Assembly (NCBI RefSeq): GCF_000969645.2
Contig: NZ_CP014222.1
Location: forward strand, 3,165,740-3,229,739
DNA: 64,000 nt
From: Janthinobacterium sp. B9-8
Lineage (GTDB): Bacteria; Pseudomonadota; Gammaproteobacteria; Burkholderiales; Chitinibacteraceae
Direction: 5' to 3'
The notes beneath the pieces were generated by a model. The model was not told the origin of the DNA. It saw only the letters and a program-made list of their open reading frames with translations, and did not search any database. Positions 50,747 through 60,047 of the stretch are shown here, piece after piece. Each line of letters begins with the position of its first letter. Within the stretch, counting starts at the first letter, position 1. The translations under genes and the position numbers were made by a program.

Positions 50747-51250
50747 ATGAGCAAAGTAAAACTCACTACTACTTTTGGCGATATCATCGTTGAACTGAAC
50801 GCCGAAAAAGCACCACTTACCGTGGCTAATTTCTTACAATACGTGGAAGAAGGTCATTACGACGGCACAATTTTTCACCGCATTATTAATGGCTTTATGG
50901 TGCAAGGCGGTGGTTTTGCGCCTGGTATGGACGAAAAGAAAGAAGGCCGTGCTCCAATTAAAAACGAAGCCGCTAATGGTCTAAAAAACGACGCTTACAC
51001 TTTAGCAATGGCACGTACTCCAGACCCACATTCAGCGTCTTCGCAATTCTTTATTAACGTTGCCAATAATGACTTCCTGAACTACCAAAGCGCAACGGCA
51101 CAGGGCTTTGGCTACTGCGTATTTGCCAAGGTCATCGAAGGGAAAGAAGTAGTTGATCAGCTGAAAAATGTTAAAACAGGTAGCAAAGGCTTTCATCAGG
51201 ATGTGCCTAAAGAAGATGTAATGATCATTAAGGCTGAAGTTTTAGCTTAA
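50747..51250 (+). CDS. ppiB: cytoplasmic cyclophilin-type peptidyl-prolyl isomerase
   Basis: This 167-residue cyclophilin has no signal peptide. Conserved parts are [37 protein letters not shown] and [15 protein letters not shown]. The start at 50747 is preceded by AAAGGAAG. An in-frame ATG at 50705 would overlap the upstream gene and adds residues unlike PpiB. About 60 percent of its residues seem shared with the upstream paralogue, so it looks like a tandem duplication with one copy exported. Confidence 0.95.
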   Translation: MSKVKLTTTFGDIIVELNAEKAPLTVANFLQYVEEGHYDGTIFHRIINGFMVQGGGFAPGMDEKKEGRAPIKNEAANGLKNDAYTLAMARTPDPHSASSQFFINVANNDFLNYQSATAQGFGYCVFAKVIEGKEVVDQLKNVKTGSKGFHQDVPKEDVMIIKAEVLA

Positions 51251-51316
51251 TGATTTTGGGCGCTGGCATGGCCAGCGCCGCCCCGCCCCTTTGGGCTAAC
51301 TTGCCCAGCCTGATTT

Positions 51317-52054
51317 ATGCCATCGCCCACTTTATTTATCTCTGACCTCCACCTATCCCCGGAAGACCCGGCCACGACAGCGGCTTTTCACGCCTTTTTA
51401 CAAGGCCCAGCACGCAGCGCCAGCGCCTTGTATCTCTTGGGCGATTTATTCGAATTCTGGATTGGTGATGATAGTCTGGATGAGGCGTTTAATGCCGAAA
51501 TTGTGGCAGCGATTGCCCAATTAGCGGATCAAGGCGTCAAAGTTTTCTTTTTAGCAGGCAACCGTGATTTCTTACCGGGTACTCGCTTTGCAGCTGCAGC
51601 CAAGCTCAGCATTCTGCCCGACCCTAGCCTGATTCATATTAACGGGCAAACCCTGCTGATTGCCCACGGCGATGCACTTTGCACCGATGATCTTGCTTAT
51701 CAGCGCTTTCGCCGCATTGTCAGACATCCCTTGGTCCAAGCCCTGTTTCTAGCCCTGCCGCGACACTGGCGGCAAGGTCAGGTCGAAAAGCTACGCCAGC
51801 GCTCTAAAGCATCTAATCAAATGAAGCGTAGCGAGATTATGGATGTCAACGCGCTAGCCGTAGAACAACTGATGGCACAGCACCACGTCCAAACTCTGAT
51901 TCATGGCCATACTCATCGCCCAGCCATACATACGCTCTCGCAAGGGCAGCGTTGGGTATTACCCGATTGGTACCAAGGAAAAGGTGGCTATCTAAAAGCA
52001 GATGCAGAAGGATTTAGAATGCTTACGCTCGATAAAGAAGCATTCCCAGTTTAG
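51317..52054 (+). CDS. lpxH: UDP-2,3-diacylglucosamine diphosphatase
   Basis: This 245-residue metallophosphoesterase makes lipid X in lipid A synthesis. All metal motifs are present: FISDLHLSPEDP, LLGDLFEFWIGDD, AGNRDFLPG, IAHGDALCTDD and LIHGHTHRPAIH. It acts at the inner face of the membrane. It is 66 bp after ppiB and probably cotranscribed. Its stop overlaps the stop of the solute-binding-protein gene on the other strand by 4 bp. Confidence 0.96.
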   Translation: MPSPTLFISDLHLSPEDPATTAAFHAFLQGPARSASALYLLGDLFEFWIGDDSLDEAFNAEIVAAIAQLADQGVKVFFLAGNRDFLPGTRFAAAAKLSILPDPSLIHINGQTLLIAHGDALCTDDLAYQRFRRIVRHPLVQALFLALPRHWRQGQVEKLRQRSKASNQMKRSEIMDVNALAVEQLMAQHHVQTLIHGHTHRPAIHTLSQGQRWVLPDWYQGKGGYLKADAEGFRMLTLDKEAFPV

Positions 52055-52776
52055 GGCGCCTCATAGCGATATTTTTTTTCAAGGGCCTCAATACTGCCAT
52101 CCTTGCGCATTTTTTCTAACACTTTTCGCCAGCGCAGCACATCTTGCTGAGGCATTTTTAATGAAGCTGCCACATACAACGTTGTACGCATCAGCACCTC
52201 CCCACGCACCAAGTCTTCCGCCGCCAAGCCCGCCTCTCTTTGTGCATAAAGCGCCGTATTCCACGAAGCCACCCAAACACCAATTCGCCCTGCAGCAAGC
52301 TTTTTAGCATTGGTTGCCTCCATTGATACCCCATCGATCGTGGCAGAAATAAGCGCTGCAGCCAGCCCCTCTCCTACAGAATTGTGCATCACCCCGATAA
52401 CCTGCCTCTCCGCCTGCTCGCGACTTAAAGGCTGTGCCTGATATTTTTTATGACTAATCAGCACAAACACCTCATCCATTAAAGGTGCCACCCATTGATA
52501 TTTATCTTCGCGAGAGGCCACCCGGCCCAGCGGAGTAACAAGAATGTCTGATCCTTGCATTGTCACTACCATCGCGCGGGCAAAAGGCATCACGCTTACC
52601 GCTGCAGACTCATTTAATCGCCTGGCCGCTTCCTGGAGTATTTCAACAGCAAGACCGCTGCCTCCTCCAACACCGTTCGTTGCAAAAGGAGGTACCTCAG
52701 CCCCCACCAGTTGCACACCATTTGCCGGGCAAGCCAAGAATAAAGAAAACAGTAAGCTGCATCGCCTTGCGTACAT
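52051..52776 (-). CDS. periplasmic solute-binding protein, family 3 type
   Basis: The 241-residue protein has a signal peptide (MYARRCSLLFSLFLACPANG). The rest is a bilobed amino-acid-binding fold with GGGSGLAVEILQEAARRLNE (first lobe), VSVMPFARAMVVTMQGSDIL and VLEKMRKDGSIEALEKKYRY at the C-terminus. It is of the kind found alone, without a permease. Stand-alone members may bind amino acids or act as sensors. No transporter genes are adjacent. The ligand is unknown. Confidence 0.82.
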   Translation of the reverse strand: MYARRCSLLFSLFLACPANGVQLVGAEVPPFATNGVGGGSGLAVEILQEAARRLNESAAVSVMPFARAMVVTMQGSDILVTPLGRVASREDKYQWVAPLMDEVFVLISHKKYQAQPLSREQAERQVIGVMHNSVGEGLAAALISATIDGVSMEATNAKKLAAGRIGVWVASWNTALYAQREAGLAAEDLVRGEVLMRTTLYVAASLKMPQQDVLRWRKVLEKMRKDGSIEALEKKYRYEAP

Positions 52777-52842
52777 AGCCAGCCTTTTTCATCCAAAGCG
52801 CATCCAATAGCGATAACCCGCCCATCAAAGCAGGAGAGGGAC

Positions 52843-53775
52843 TTAATCCAGAATATAATTTTTCTGCGGTAAACACGCAGGCGGTAGAGTGGTCTCTCCA
52901 CGCATTTCTAAAAGGCTACGCTCGATGGTGCGGCAAATGGCATTCAGTGCTAAATCATTGGGCTCAAAACCAAAGGGTAACTCTAAAGAACTTGCGATAT
53001 TTTCTAGCGCCATAAAAGTATAGGCAATAAACACTGTAATTAACGGTGTAAGAACACCACAGCTATCCACCAGCCCCAAGGGCAACAAAATACAATACAT
53101 ATAAATAGTGCGGTGAATCAGTACACTGTAGGCATAAGGAATAGGCGTAGTCATAATTCGCTCGCATCCGCCCTGAATATCAGATAAATGATTTAAATTA
53201 GCATCCATTGCCTGAAACAAAATAACGTCTATTTTTCCTGTGCGATACCAAACAGATAAATGCTGAGCCAATTGCACTAAAACCATTGAAGGAATATAAC
53301 GCACAACACTTAACTCTTTTGCCAGTGGATAAGGCAATAAGCGATACAAATCAGAGCGAGGATCGGTACAACGTAGCTGGTGATTTAAAGCGTAAGCGAA
53401 AGCTTGTAATAATTGAGAAAACTCATGTAACTCCGCATGATCGGCAGGTAAAGAGGTCATCGACATAGCCTGCCTTTGCAAAGATCTAGCATTAATCAGC
53501 AACGCGCCCCAAAGCTTTCTTGCCTCCCAATAGCGCTCATAACTCGAGCTATTTCTAAATCCCAAAAAAATAGCTAAAGCAAGGCCAATTAAGCTAAAAG
53601 CACCTACAGATAATTGCAAACCAAAGCCTTGAGTAAAGCGATGAAAAATCACCACCCCCAAGGCACAGCTTAATACCAGCATCAATCGTGGAAAAATAGC
53701 GGGCAAAATCGATCCTCGCCAAGCGAATAAGAGGCGAAACCAATGTACAGGGGGATGCACAATCATAAGGAACAC
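52843..53775 (-). CDS. bestrophin-family (YneE/RFP-TM) membrane protein
   Basis: The 310-residue protein has about four TM segments. Family features are FRNSSSYERYWEARKLWGAL near residues 72-91 and the C-terminal IASSLELPFGFEPNDLALN, the bestrophin-like motif (ExPFGxxxNDLxL). Bacterial bestrophins form pentameric ion channels; selectivity is usually for cations. The promoter region carries a 13-bp inverted repeat. It is downstream of ispF on the same strand. Confidence 0.9.
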   Translation of the reverse strand: MFLMIVHPPVHWFRLLFAWRGSILPAIFPRLMLVLSCALGVVIFHRFTQGFGLQLSVGAFSLIGLALAIFLGFRNSSSYERYWEARKLWGALLINARSLQRQAMSMTSLPADHAELHEFSQLLQAFAYALNHQLRCTDPRSDLYRLLPYPLAKELSVVRYIPSMVLVQLAQHLSVWYRTGKIDVILFQAMDANLNHLSDIQGGCERIMTTPIPYAYSVLIHRTIYMYCILLPLGLVDSCGVLTPLITVFIAYTFMALENIASSLELPFGFEPNDLALNAICRTIERSLLEMRGETTLPPACLPQKNYILD

Positions 53776-53875
53776 TTTCTTTAAACACAGCGCAGTCAGG
53801 ATACGCTTAAAGAAAAGTATAAAAAAGACAAAGAAGTACCAATAAATTTAAATCAATTTGACTTTTATTTATAAA

Positions 53876-53909
53876 TAAACTTTAAATATTAAATTGTATT
53901 TAAAGTTTA
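53876..53909. repeat. perfect 13-bp inverted repeat upstream of the bestrophin gene
   Basis: TAAACTTTAAATA and TATTTAAAGTTTA, with an 8-base loop, in an A/T-rich stretch between ispF (3' end) and the bestrophin gene (5' end). It could be an operator for the bestrophin gene or a weak terminator for ispF. Confidence 0.55.
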
Positions 53910-53971
53910 AATAGGGCTAAAAATCTAAGCTTCACTTGCAAAGATGCCCTGCCAGCAGCAGGGCAAGCTCA

Positions 53972-54445
53972 TCATAGCGGCAAGAGCAGGCACACGGCCT
54001 GTGCTTCAACGGCTTCTGATGCACCCACTGGCCCTAATTTTTCATAGGTCTTGGCTTTTACATTCACTTGCCCTAGCGCCACACCCAAATCACTGGCGAT
54101 ATTGGCCACCATTGCCGCAATATGCGGAGCCATTTTAGGCTGTTGAATTAAGATAGACGCATCCACATTGCCAATCTGCCAGCCCGCCTCCTGCACACGG
54201 CGCACCGCTTCTCGCAACAAGACACGACTATCAGCCCCTTTAAACTCGGCAGCCGTATCAGGAAAATGCCGGCCAATATCGCCTAAGCCCGCGCCCCCTA
54301 AAACCGCATCGGTAATGGCATGCAGCAGGGCATCGGCGTCTGAATGGCCTAACAGCCCCTTATCAAAAGGAATATGCACTCCACCCAAAATTAATTTACG
54401 CCCTTCTACCAGACGATGTACGTCCCAACCTTGCCCTATTCTCAT
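53972..54445 (-). CDS. ispF: 2-C-methyl-D-erythritol 2,4-cyclodiphosphate synthase
   Basis: The 157-residue enzyme of the MEP isoprenoid pathway has the zinc motif [14 protein letters not shown] (Asp8, His10), [18 protein letters not shown] (His42) and [16 protein letters not shown]. It converts CDP-ME-2-phosphate to MEcPP. It is 48 bp downstream of ispD and shares its transcript. Confidence 0.97.
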   Translation of the reverse strand: MRIGQGWDVHRLVEGRKLILGGVHIPFDKGLLGHSDADALLHAITDAVLGGAGLGDIGRHFPDTAAEFKGADSRVLLREAVRRVQEAGWQIGNVDASILIQQPKMAPHIAAMVANIASDLGVALGQVNVKAKTYEKLGPVGASEAVEAQAVCLLLPL

Positions 54446-54493
54446 TGTTTTCTCTGTGTTGTTTAGCAGATTTCCACTCGCTTTATAACTTCT

Positions 54494-55165
54494 CTAGCAG
54501 CCAGCCGCCAAAATTAGCTCAGCCAAGCGCAAATCCTGTGGGTAAGTGACTTTTAAATTCCACGGGCTGCCCATGATTAATTTGGGCTGCAAGCCTAGTT
54601 TTTCTAAAGCACTCGCTTCATCGGTAATATCCGGCCCCATTCCTATCGCCAAGGCATGAGCCAATTGTGCTACGCGGAACATTTGTGGCGTTTGGGCTTG
54701 CCATAGGCCATCCCTTGGATGGGTATGTGCAATATGTTGGCCTGCCTGCGCCAGTTTTAAAGTATCCGCCACTGGCACTGCCAGAATACCGCCTACGGGG
54801 TGATTGGCCAGCTCAGCAATCATTTGGCTAACCAAGGCAGGGTCTAAGCAGGGCCGCGCGGCATCATGTACCAAGACCCAGTCATCAGGCCCTTGCAATG
54901 CGCGCAAGCCATTGAGTACCGATTCTGCACGGCTGGCTCCGCCACAGCGCAGCACTTCCAGACGCTTAAACTCGCGCCAATCAAAGCTCTCCCACCATTC
55001 ATCTTCCGGCGAGATCACCACCACAATACGATCCAATTCAGAGACCTTGGCTAAAGCACACAGGGTATGCCAAATCAGCGGCTTACCCGCCAGATCGAGG
55101 TATTGCTTAGGCGTAGCCGACACCATCCGTGAACCACTGCCCGCGGCAGGAATCAGTGCGATCAT
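54494..55165 (-). CDS. ispD: 2-C-methyl-D-erythritol 4-phosphate cytidylyltransferase
   Basis: The 223-residue nucleotidyltransferase has IALIPAAGSGSRMVSATPKQ (CTP binding) at the N-terminus, VLVHDAARPCL in the middle and the C-terminal region of the GT-A fold. It makes CDP-ME in the MEP pathway. The start at 55165 overlaps the dnaQ stop (ATGA). The ATG at 55195 lies inside dnaQ and is rejected. Confidence 0.96.
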   Translation of the reverse strand: MIALIPAAGSGSRMVSATPKQYLDLAGKPLIWHTLCALAKVSELDRIVVVISPEDEWWESFDWREFKRLEVLRCGGASRAESVLNGLRALQGPDDWVLVHDAARPCLDPALVSQMIAELANHPVGGILAVPVADTLKLAQAGQHIAHTHPRDGLWQAQTPQMFRVAQLAHALAIGMGPDITDEASALEKLGLQPKLIMGSPWNLKVTYPQDLRLAELILAAGC

Positions 55166-55878
55166 TCGCTTTTTTCCATCTGCCGCCACAGGCATTCACC
55201 CTTCACGCTTTTATCTAATGCAGCCAGATACGCCTCATGCTCGGCTCGCTCTTCTGGTGTCGCCATAATAATACGTAATGGCTTACGATTGCTTTTAGCA
55301 AAAGCCAGCGCGGCATCGTTGCCCGCATAAGGGTCAAAATCAATCAGCAGGCTATCTTGACCACGCGTCAGGCCCAGATACACTTCGGACAACAACTCGC
55401 AATCGATCAGCGCGCCGTGCAGGGTACGGTTACTACGGTCGATATCAAAGAAATCGCACAGGGCATCCAGATTATTACGCTTACCCGGCCGCTGATCTTT
55501 GGCCATTGCCAAGGTATCGATCACATTATCAACATGATCTTTAAACTTGCCGCGACCAATCTTGGCCAATTCCATATTCAAAAAGGCCACATCAAAGGGC
55601 GCGTTATGAATAATGATTTCGGCACCGGCAATAAAGTCGAGGAACTCGTCAGCAATCTGCGCAAACTTGGGCTTATCCGACAGAAACTCGGTGGTTAAGC
55701 CGTGCACATTCAGCGCGCCCTCTTCACTATCCCGGCCCGGGTTGATATAGCAGTGAAAATGCCGATCTGATGAGGATAAACGCCGGTCTATCATTTCTAC
55801 CGCAGCGATTTCCAAAATACGATTACCGTCTTCAACCCGCAAACCGGTTGTTTCGGTATCAAGAATAATTTGCCGCAT
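55162..55878 (-). CDS. dnaQ: DNA polymerase III epsilon subunit (proofreading exonuclease)
   Basis: The 238-residue DEDDh exonuclease has the Exo I motif RQIILDTETTGL (Asp, Glu), Exo II around HNAPFDVAFLNMEL (Asp) and Exo III HGALIDCELLSEVY (His, Asp). It proofreads replication errors. The start is coupled to rnhA (TGATG, one-base overlap). The stop overlaps ispD. The rnhA-dnaQ pair is a classic arrangement; in this clade it is fused with the isoprenoid genes. Confidence 0.97.
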   Translation of the reverse strand: MRQIILDTETTGLRVEDGNRILEIAAVEMIDRRLSSSDRHFHCYINPGRDSEEGALNVHGLTTEFLSDKPKFAQIADEFLDFIAGAEIIIHNAPFDVAFLNMELAKIGRGKFKDHVDNVIDTLAMAKDQRPGKRNNLDALCDFFDIDRSNRTLHGALIDCELLSEVYLGLTRGQDSLLIDFDPYAGNDAALAFAKSNRKPLRIIMATPEERAEHEAYLAALDKSVKGECLWRQMEKSE

Positions 55879-56321
55879 CAGCCGCGCCCCAGCGCAACTT
55901 CTACGCCTTTATTTGCTAGCTGATCGGCGCGCTCATTGCCTTCCTGCCCCGCATGGCCCTTCACCCAGCACCATTCGATCTGGTGCTGTGCCTGTGCCGC
56001 ATCCAGCTCGCGCCATAAATCGGCATTTTTAACCGGCTGCTTGGCTGCTGTTTTCCAGCCGTTTTTCTTCCAGCCATGAATCCATGTGCTGATGCCATTT
56101 TTAACATACTGTGAGTCTGTCCAAATCACCACTTCACAGGGGCGGCTTAAAATACCCAGCGCTTTAATCACGCCCATCAATTCCATGCGATTATTGGTCG
56201 TATCCAATTCACCGCCACATAATTCTTTTTGTTTATCGCCATACTGTAACCAAGCTCCCCAACCACCGGGGCCGGGATTACCTTTACACGCGCCATCGGT
56301 GTAAATCACTACTTTATTCAT
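55878..56321 (-). CDS. rnhA: ribonuclease HI
   Basis: This 147-residue RNase HI removes RNA from RNA-DNA hybrids. Catalytic residues are in [20 protein letters not shown] (Asp10-like), [13 protein letters not shown] (Glu48-like), [12 protein letters not shown] (Asp70-like) and [16 protein letters not shown] (Asp134-like). Its stop overlaps the dnaQ start. Starts [10 protein letters not shown]. Confidence 0.97.
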   Translation of the reverse strand: MNKVVIYTDGACKGNPGPGGWGAWLQYGDKQKELCGGELDTTNNRMELMGVIKALGILSRPCEVVIWTDSQYVKNGISTWIHGWKKNGWKTAAKQPVKNADLWRELDAAQAQHQIEWCWVKGHAGQEGNERADQLANKGVEVALGRG

Positions 56322-56428
56322 GCTTGTATCCTGGAAAAACGCAATGCGATGTGCTCACAACGCGGCAAAGCTCAACGCGATGAGCATCTTAACTACTTTT
56401 ATTCACTCAAATATTCTGGAAAACTCAA

Positions 56429-56719
56429 ATGAACCCTTACTTAATCATCGCCACTCTGTTTTTTAGTCATGCAGCCTTGGCTGCTCCTTTTTGCCTCTGG
56501 CCTGTGCCGGGTAGCGAAACAAAGCGCTTTATTAACCTTACCGTGGTGCAAACCATCGATATCAGTCATGAAGAGCTGCGTATTGCTTTTGACGGTGGCA
56601 ATTTAGGCAGCGGTCACGAGATTAAACTCGCCATCAAAAACCAAGCAGAAGGACTTAAAATCTTACAAGAAATGCATGAAACAGCACGCCGCTGTGATCA
56701 GCCCGTCCCTAAAAACTAG
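56429..56719 (+). CDS. small secreted protein of unknown function
   Basis: The 96-residue protein has a signal peptide (MNPYLIIATLFFSHAALAAP, cleavage after AAP or AlaAla). The mature part is about 77 residues with two Cys (PFCLWPVPGS, CDQPVP), which may form a disulfide. It contains the beta-rich FINLTVVQTIDISHEELRIA. I do not recognise a family. It lies between rnhA (minus) and the methyltransferase gene (minus), alone on the plus strand; a plausible -10/-35 was not identified. Coding status is supported by signal peptide and composition. Confidence 0.65.
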   Translation: MNPYLIIATLFFSHAALAAPFCLWPVPGSETKRFINLTVVQTIDISHEELRIAFDGGNLGSGHEIKLAIKNQAEGLKILQEMHETARRCDQPVPKN

Positions 56720-56727
56720 CTGGCCAC

Positions 56728-57498
56728 TTATTTTTTAAGTGTTTTCTCCTGCTGAAATTCTTGTTCTAACACATTACGCTTATCCACCCCAGCGACGGTT
56801 ACTGCCCCTGTCACCGCAGGTGCTACACGCCATTTCGGACCAATTAGGCGCATGCCATGCACCCGCTTCACCATATCAAGGCAATACACACCGCCAGCAG
56901 CTGGCCACCAACGATCCCCGGCGTCTTCTAAAAACCGACTTCTGGATAACCATTTTTCTCTTTGCACCGGCAAGCCATAGCAAAGAAACTCCCCCCGCAT
57001 GGTTTCAAAACCCAATAAGGCTAACCAATCTTTCAGCCTTGGCAAAGCCACAAAATTGCCACGCCAAGGCGCAGGATTTACCCCGTTTTTTAATCGACGC
57101 AGGCCCCATAAACTCCAAGGATTAAAGCCCGTAATTAGTAAACGCCCTTCTGGCATTAATACGCGCTCAGCTTCCCGTAATACGGCTTGCGGATTGGCTG
57201 CAAAATCCAGCACATGGGGCAGGATAAGCAAATCAATACTCTGATTAGCAAAAGGGAGTGCTTCGCCCATACAACGCAAAGCCACACCAGTGCTTTGCCC
57301 GGCTTGCAAACGCCACGCCATACGGTTAGCGCGCAGGCAATCGAGCTGCGGCAATTCGAGCTGCACCGCCTTATAACCAAAGATATCGGTGACTGTGCGG
57401 TCGTACCAATCCATCTCCGCACTAGCCAAATAGTGACCTAATGGGGTAGCGAGCCAATCTGCGAAGTGGTTCAATCGAGCATCAACATTTAAAGGCAT
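56728..57498 (-). CDS. SAM-dependent methyltransferase (class I)
   Basis: The 256-residue protein has a Methyltransf_11-type core at about residues 70-130. SAM motif I is degenerate; motif II is SIDLLILPHVLDF, and AERVLMPEGRLLITGFNPWS is the post-motif strand. This is the betaproteobacterial methyltransferase regularly found next to gloB. The N-terminus LNHFADWLATPLGHYLASAE is typical of that group. Its start codon is six bases from the divergent gloB start. Substrate is unknown; ubiquinone or tRNA roles are not indicated. Confidence 0.85.
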   Translation of the reverse strand: MPLNVDARLNHFADWLATPLGHYLASAEMDWYDRTVTDIFGYKAVQLELPQLDCLRANRMAWRLQAGQSTGVALRCMGEALPFANQSIDLLILPHVLDFAANPQAVLREAERVLMPEGRLLITGFNPWSLWGLRRLKNGVNPAPWRGNFVALPRLKDWLALLGFETMRGEFLCYGLPVQREKWLSRSRFLEDAGDRWWPAAGGVYCLDMVKRVHGMRLIGPKWRVAPAVTGAVTVAGVDKRNVLEQEFQQEKTLKK

Positions 57499-57504
57499 TC
57501 TTTT

Positions 57505-58257
57505 ATGATCCGCATCAGCGCTGTGCCGATTTTCGAAGACAATTATATCTGGGTTTTGCAGCAGGGCCGTTATGCCATTGCAGTAGACCCTGGCGATGCG
57601 CTGCCCTTAATCCATTATCTCAAAGAAAATCAGTTAGAACTGGCGGGGGTTTTGATTACTCACCACCATCATGATCATGTCGATGGCCTGCCCGTGCTCT
57701 GGTCACATTACCAGATGCCAGTATTCGGACCAGCCGGCATCAAAAATGTTTCCAATCCTGTGCAAGATGGCGAAACATTACATCTACTCGGCACAGATTT
57801 TAAAGTAATGGCCGTACCTGGGCACACCCTCGATCATTTAGCTTATGTCGGTGCAGATGCACTCTTTTGCGGAGACACCTTGTTTGCAGGGGGCTGTGGA
57901 CGGCTATTTGAAGGCTCTGCCGCGCAAATGTATGCATCATTGCAGCGCTTGGCAGCGCTTCCTGATCACACTCTTGTTTGCTGTACCCACGAATACACAC
58001 TGGCTAATCTCAAGTTCGCCCTTGCTGTAGAGCCTGATAATTTAGCACTGCAAGAGCGGATACAAAGCGATACTGCACTACGTGAGCAAGCGCTCCCTAC
58101 CTTGCCATCAAGCATAGGCAAGGAAAAAGCCAGCAATCCCTATTTACGTTGCAATCAAGTCGATGTGATTCATGCAGCTCAACAGCAAAATCCGCAGGCA
58201 GAGACCGCCGTAGATGTTTTTGCTGCACTGCGCAAGTGGAAAGATAACTTCCGTTGA
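57505..58257 (+). CDS. gloB: hydroxyacylglutathione hydrolase (glyoxalase II)
   Basis: The 250-residue metallo-beta-lactamase-fold thioesterase has the metal motif THHHHDHVDG, GHTLDHLAYV, FCGDTLFAGGCGRLF and CTHEYTLANLKFALAV. The C-terminal family domain ends NPYLRCNQVDV. It hydrolyses S-lactoylglutathione in methylglyoxal detoxification. The divergent methyltransferase gene starts six bases away, so its promoter must lie within that gene. Confidence 0.95.
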   Translation: MIRISAVPIFEDNYIWVLQQGRYAIAVDPGDALPLIHYLKENQLELAGVLITHHHHDHVDGLPVLWSHYQMPVFGPAGIKNVSNPVQDGETLHLLGTDFKVMAVPGHTLDHLAYVGADALFCGDTLFAGGCGRLFEGSAAQMYASLQRLAALPDHTLVCCTHEYTLANLKFALAVEPDNLALQERIQSDTALREQALPTLPSSIGKEKASNPYLRCNQVDVIHAAQQQNPQAETAVDVFAALRKWKDNFR

Positions 58258-58357
58258 TTTCAAAGGAATATCTGCCATTAAGCATAAACAGATTGACAAG
58301 ACTAGACAGCAGCGGCAGCATCGCTCGATTATTTGTATTTATTAAGCGCAGGTACCC

Positions 58358-59914
58358 ATGAAACAACGCATCCTTGTTGGCCTTATCTCAGGTTTCTGTT
58401 CCTTGGGTTCGTACGCTGATACCCTGGCTCCCATCAAAATCGATTACCAGCTACACAATCCCAATTTTATCCTGCAAGACGACACGCATCGCACCATCGA
58501 CGCGCTGTTTTCTGAAGTAGTCAGCGCACCAGAGTACGCCGATTTATGGGCCCGTGTCCGTACAGGATTTACCATTCCGGAGCTGGATCATCAATTGGTC
58601 AGCAAATGGGAAAACTACTACGCCAGCCGCCCAGAATACCTAAACCGCATTATTAAACGCGGCACCCCCTACTTATATTATGTGGTAAATGAAGTTGAAA
58701 AACGCGGTATGCCCATGGAAATCGCGCTTTTACCTATGATTGAATCTGCCTTCAACCCACGGGCAGAATCATCGGTAAAAGCAGCAGGAATGTGGCAATT
58801 TATGCCCGCCACTGGCAAAGACTACGGATTAGAGCGTACATGGTGGTATGACGGCCGCCGCGACGTGGTAGCAGCCACCAGTGCCGCTCTGGACTACCTA
58901 AGCGGTAGTTACAGCCAGTTTGGCGACTGGCAGCTTGCCTTGGCTTCTTATAACTGGGGTCCAACGGCTGTGGCACGTGCCGTAGCTAAAAATGAAGCCG
59001 CCAGCCTTGGTACGCAGTTTATTGATTTACGCATGCCAGACGAAACACGTAACTACGTGCCCAAGCTACTAGCAGTGCGCAATATCATCGCCAATCCTGG
59101 CGCCTATGGTGTAACGCTCGAATCCCTGCCGAATAAGCCTTACTTTGCCACGCTCACCGTCGGCAAGCATATGGATGTTAAAGTTGCGGCCGAGCTAGCC
59201 GAAACACCGGTTGAAGAATTACTACGGCTCAACCCGGGTTTTATCCGCCCTGTAATTGCTTATAAAGACGATCGCTCTCTCGTCTTGCCAGTTGCCAAAG
59301 TAGCCGCTTTCCAAAAAAATCTGGCTGATTACGACAAACCACTGCTCAACTGGCAACCTTATGTCACCAAGCAAGGCGAATCATTCGAGCAACTGGCAAG
59401 CGCCTTTGGTGTTGCTGCAAGTGAGCTTAAAGAAATCAATGATATCGGTGGCCGTGAGCGTATTGCCCGTGGACAAACGATCCTGGTCCCGAAAATCACT
59501 GGCTTAGATGTGTCTGATCGACAAACCCTCACGGCCTTAGCTGCAAACCGTGCAGCAGAGCCCGTTGATACCGGAGCAAACGATAAGCCTCATGCACCCG
59601 TGCTAGCCAGTGCTGAGCATCGGGTCACCAAAGGTGACACCGTATACAATATTGCTAAGCGCTATGGAATGAATGTAGCGCTACTGCAAGCCATGAATAA
59701 GACAGAAGATGGGCAAATACAAATCGGGCAAATTTTACGTGTATCAGTGAAACGCGAGAGCGTAGCAGCTGGTAAGGATGGCCGTGAATATATCGCCAAA
59801 CGCGGTGATACCTTTGCATCCATTTCAAAGCGTTATAAAGTGGCTACAGCAGATTTAAAAAAATGGAATAGCGTAAAGTCCATTCAAGCTGGCACCAAAC
59901 TTGTTATCTATTAA
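58358..59914 (+). CDS. mltD: membrane-bound lytic murein transglycosylase D with LysM domains
   Basis: The 518-residue protein has a signal peptide (MKQRILVGLISGFCSLGSYA). A transglycosylase SLT domain at about residues 95-230 carries the catalytic Glu in ALLPMIESAFNPRAESSVKA, followed by AAGMWQFMPATGKDYGLERT. LysM domains follow: one around 330-375 (YVTKQGESFEQLASAFGVAA), one around 417-460 (HRVTKGDTVYNIAKRYGMNV) and one around 474-517 (YIAKRGDTFASISKRYKVAT). It cleaves peptidoglycan with 1,6-anhydro-muropeptide release. It lacks a lipobox, unlike E. coli MltD. gloB lies upstream, as in E. coli. Confidence 0.95.
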   Translation: MKQRILVGLISGFCSLGSYADTLAPIKIDYQLHNPNFILQDDTHRTIDALFSEVVSAPEYADLWARVRTGFTIPELDHQLVSKWENYYASRPEYLNRIIKRGTPYLYYVVNEVEKRGMPMEIALLPMIESAFNPRAESSVKAAGMWQFMPATGKDYGLERTWWYDGRRDVVAATSAALDYLSGSYSQFGDWQLALASYNWGPTAVARAVAKNEAASLGTQFIDLRMPDETRNYVPKLLAVRNIIANPGAYGVTLESLPNKPYFATLTVGKHMDVKVAAELAETPVEELLRLNPGFIRPVIAYKDDRSLVLPVAKVAAFQKNLADYDKPLLNWQPYVTKQGESFEQLASAFGVAASELKEINDIGGRERIARGQTILVPKITGLDVSDRQTLTALAANRAAEPVDTGANDKPHAPVLASAEHRVTKGDTVYNIAKRYGMNVALLQAMNKTEDGQIQIGQILRVSVKRESVAAGKDGREYIAKRGDTFASISKRYKVATADLKKWNSVKSIQAGTKLVIY

Positions 59915-59964
59915 GACTCCCCGAGCGACTTACTATTTAGCCCACAATGCTAAATAGCAAAAAT

Positions 59965-60004
59965 AAATAATAAAGCCCTCGATCATTTGAGGGCTTTATT
60001 ATTT
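59965..60004. terminator. bidirectional terminator between mltD and the LOG gene
   Basis: AAATAATAAAGCCCTC and GAGGGCTTTATTATTT form a perfect 16-bp stem around an 8-base loop. Confidence 0.93.
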
Positions 60005-60047
60005 GAAACATGCAGTATCTGATACTCAACTGAGCTTGGCGCACCAT

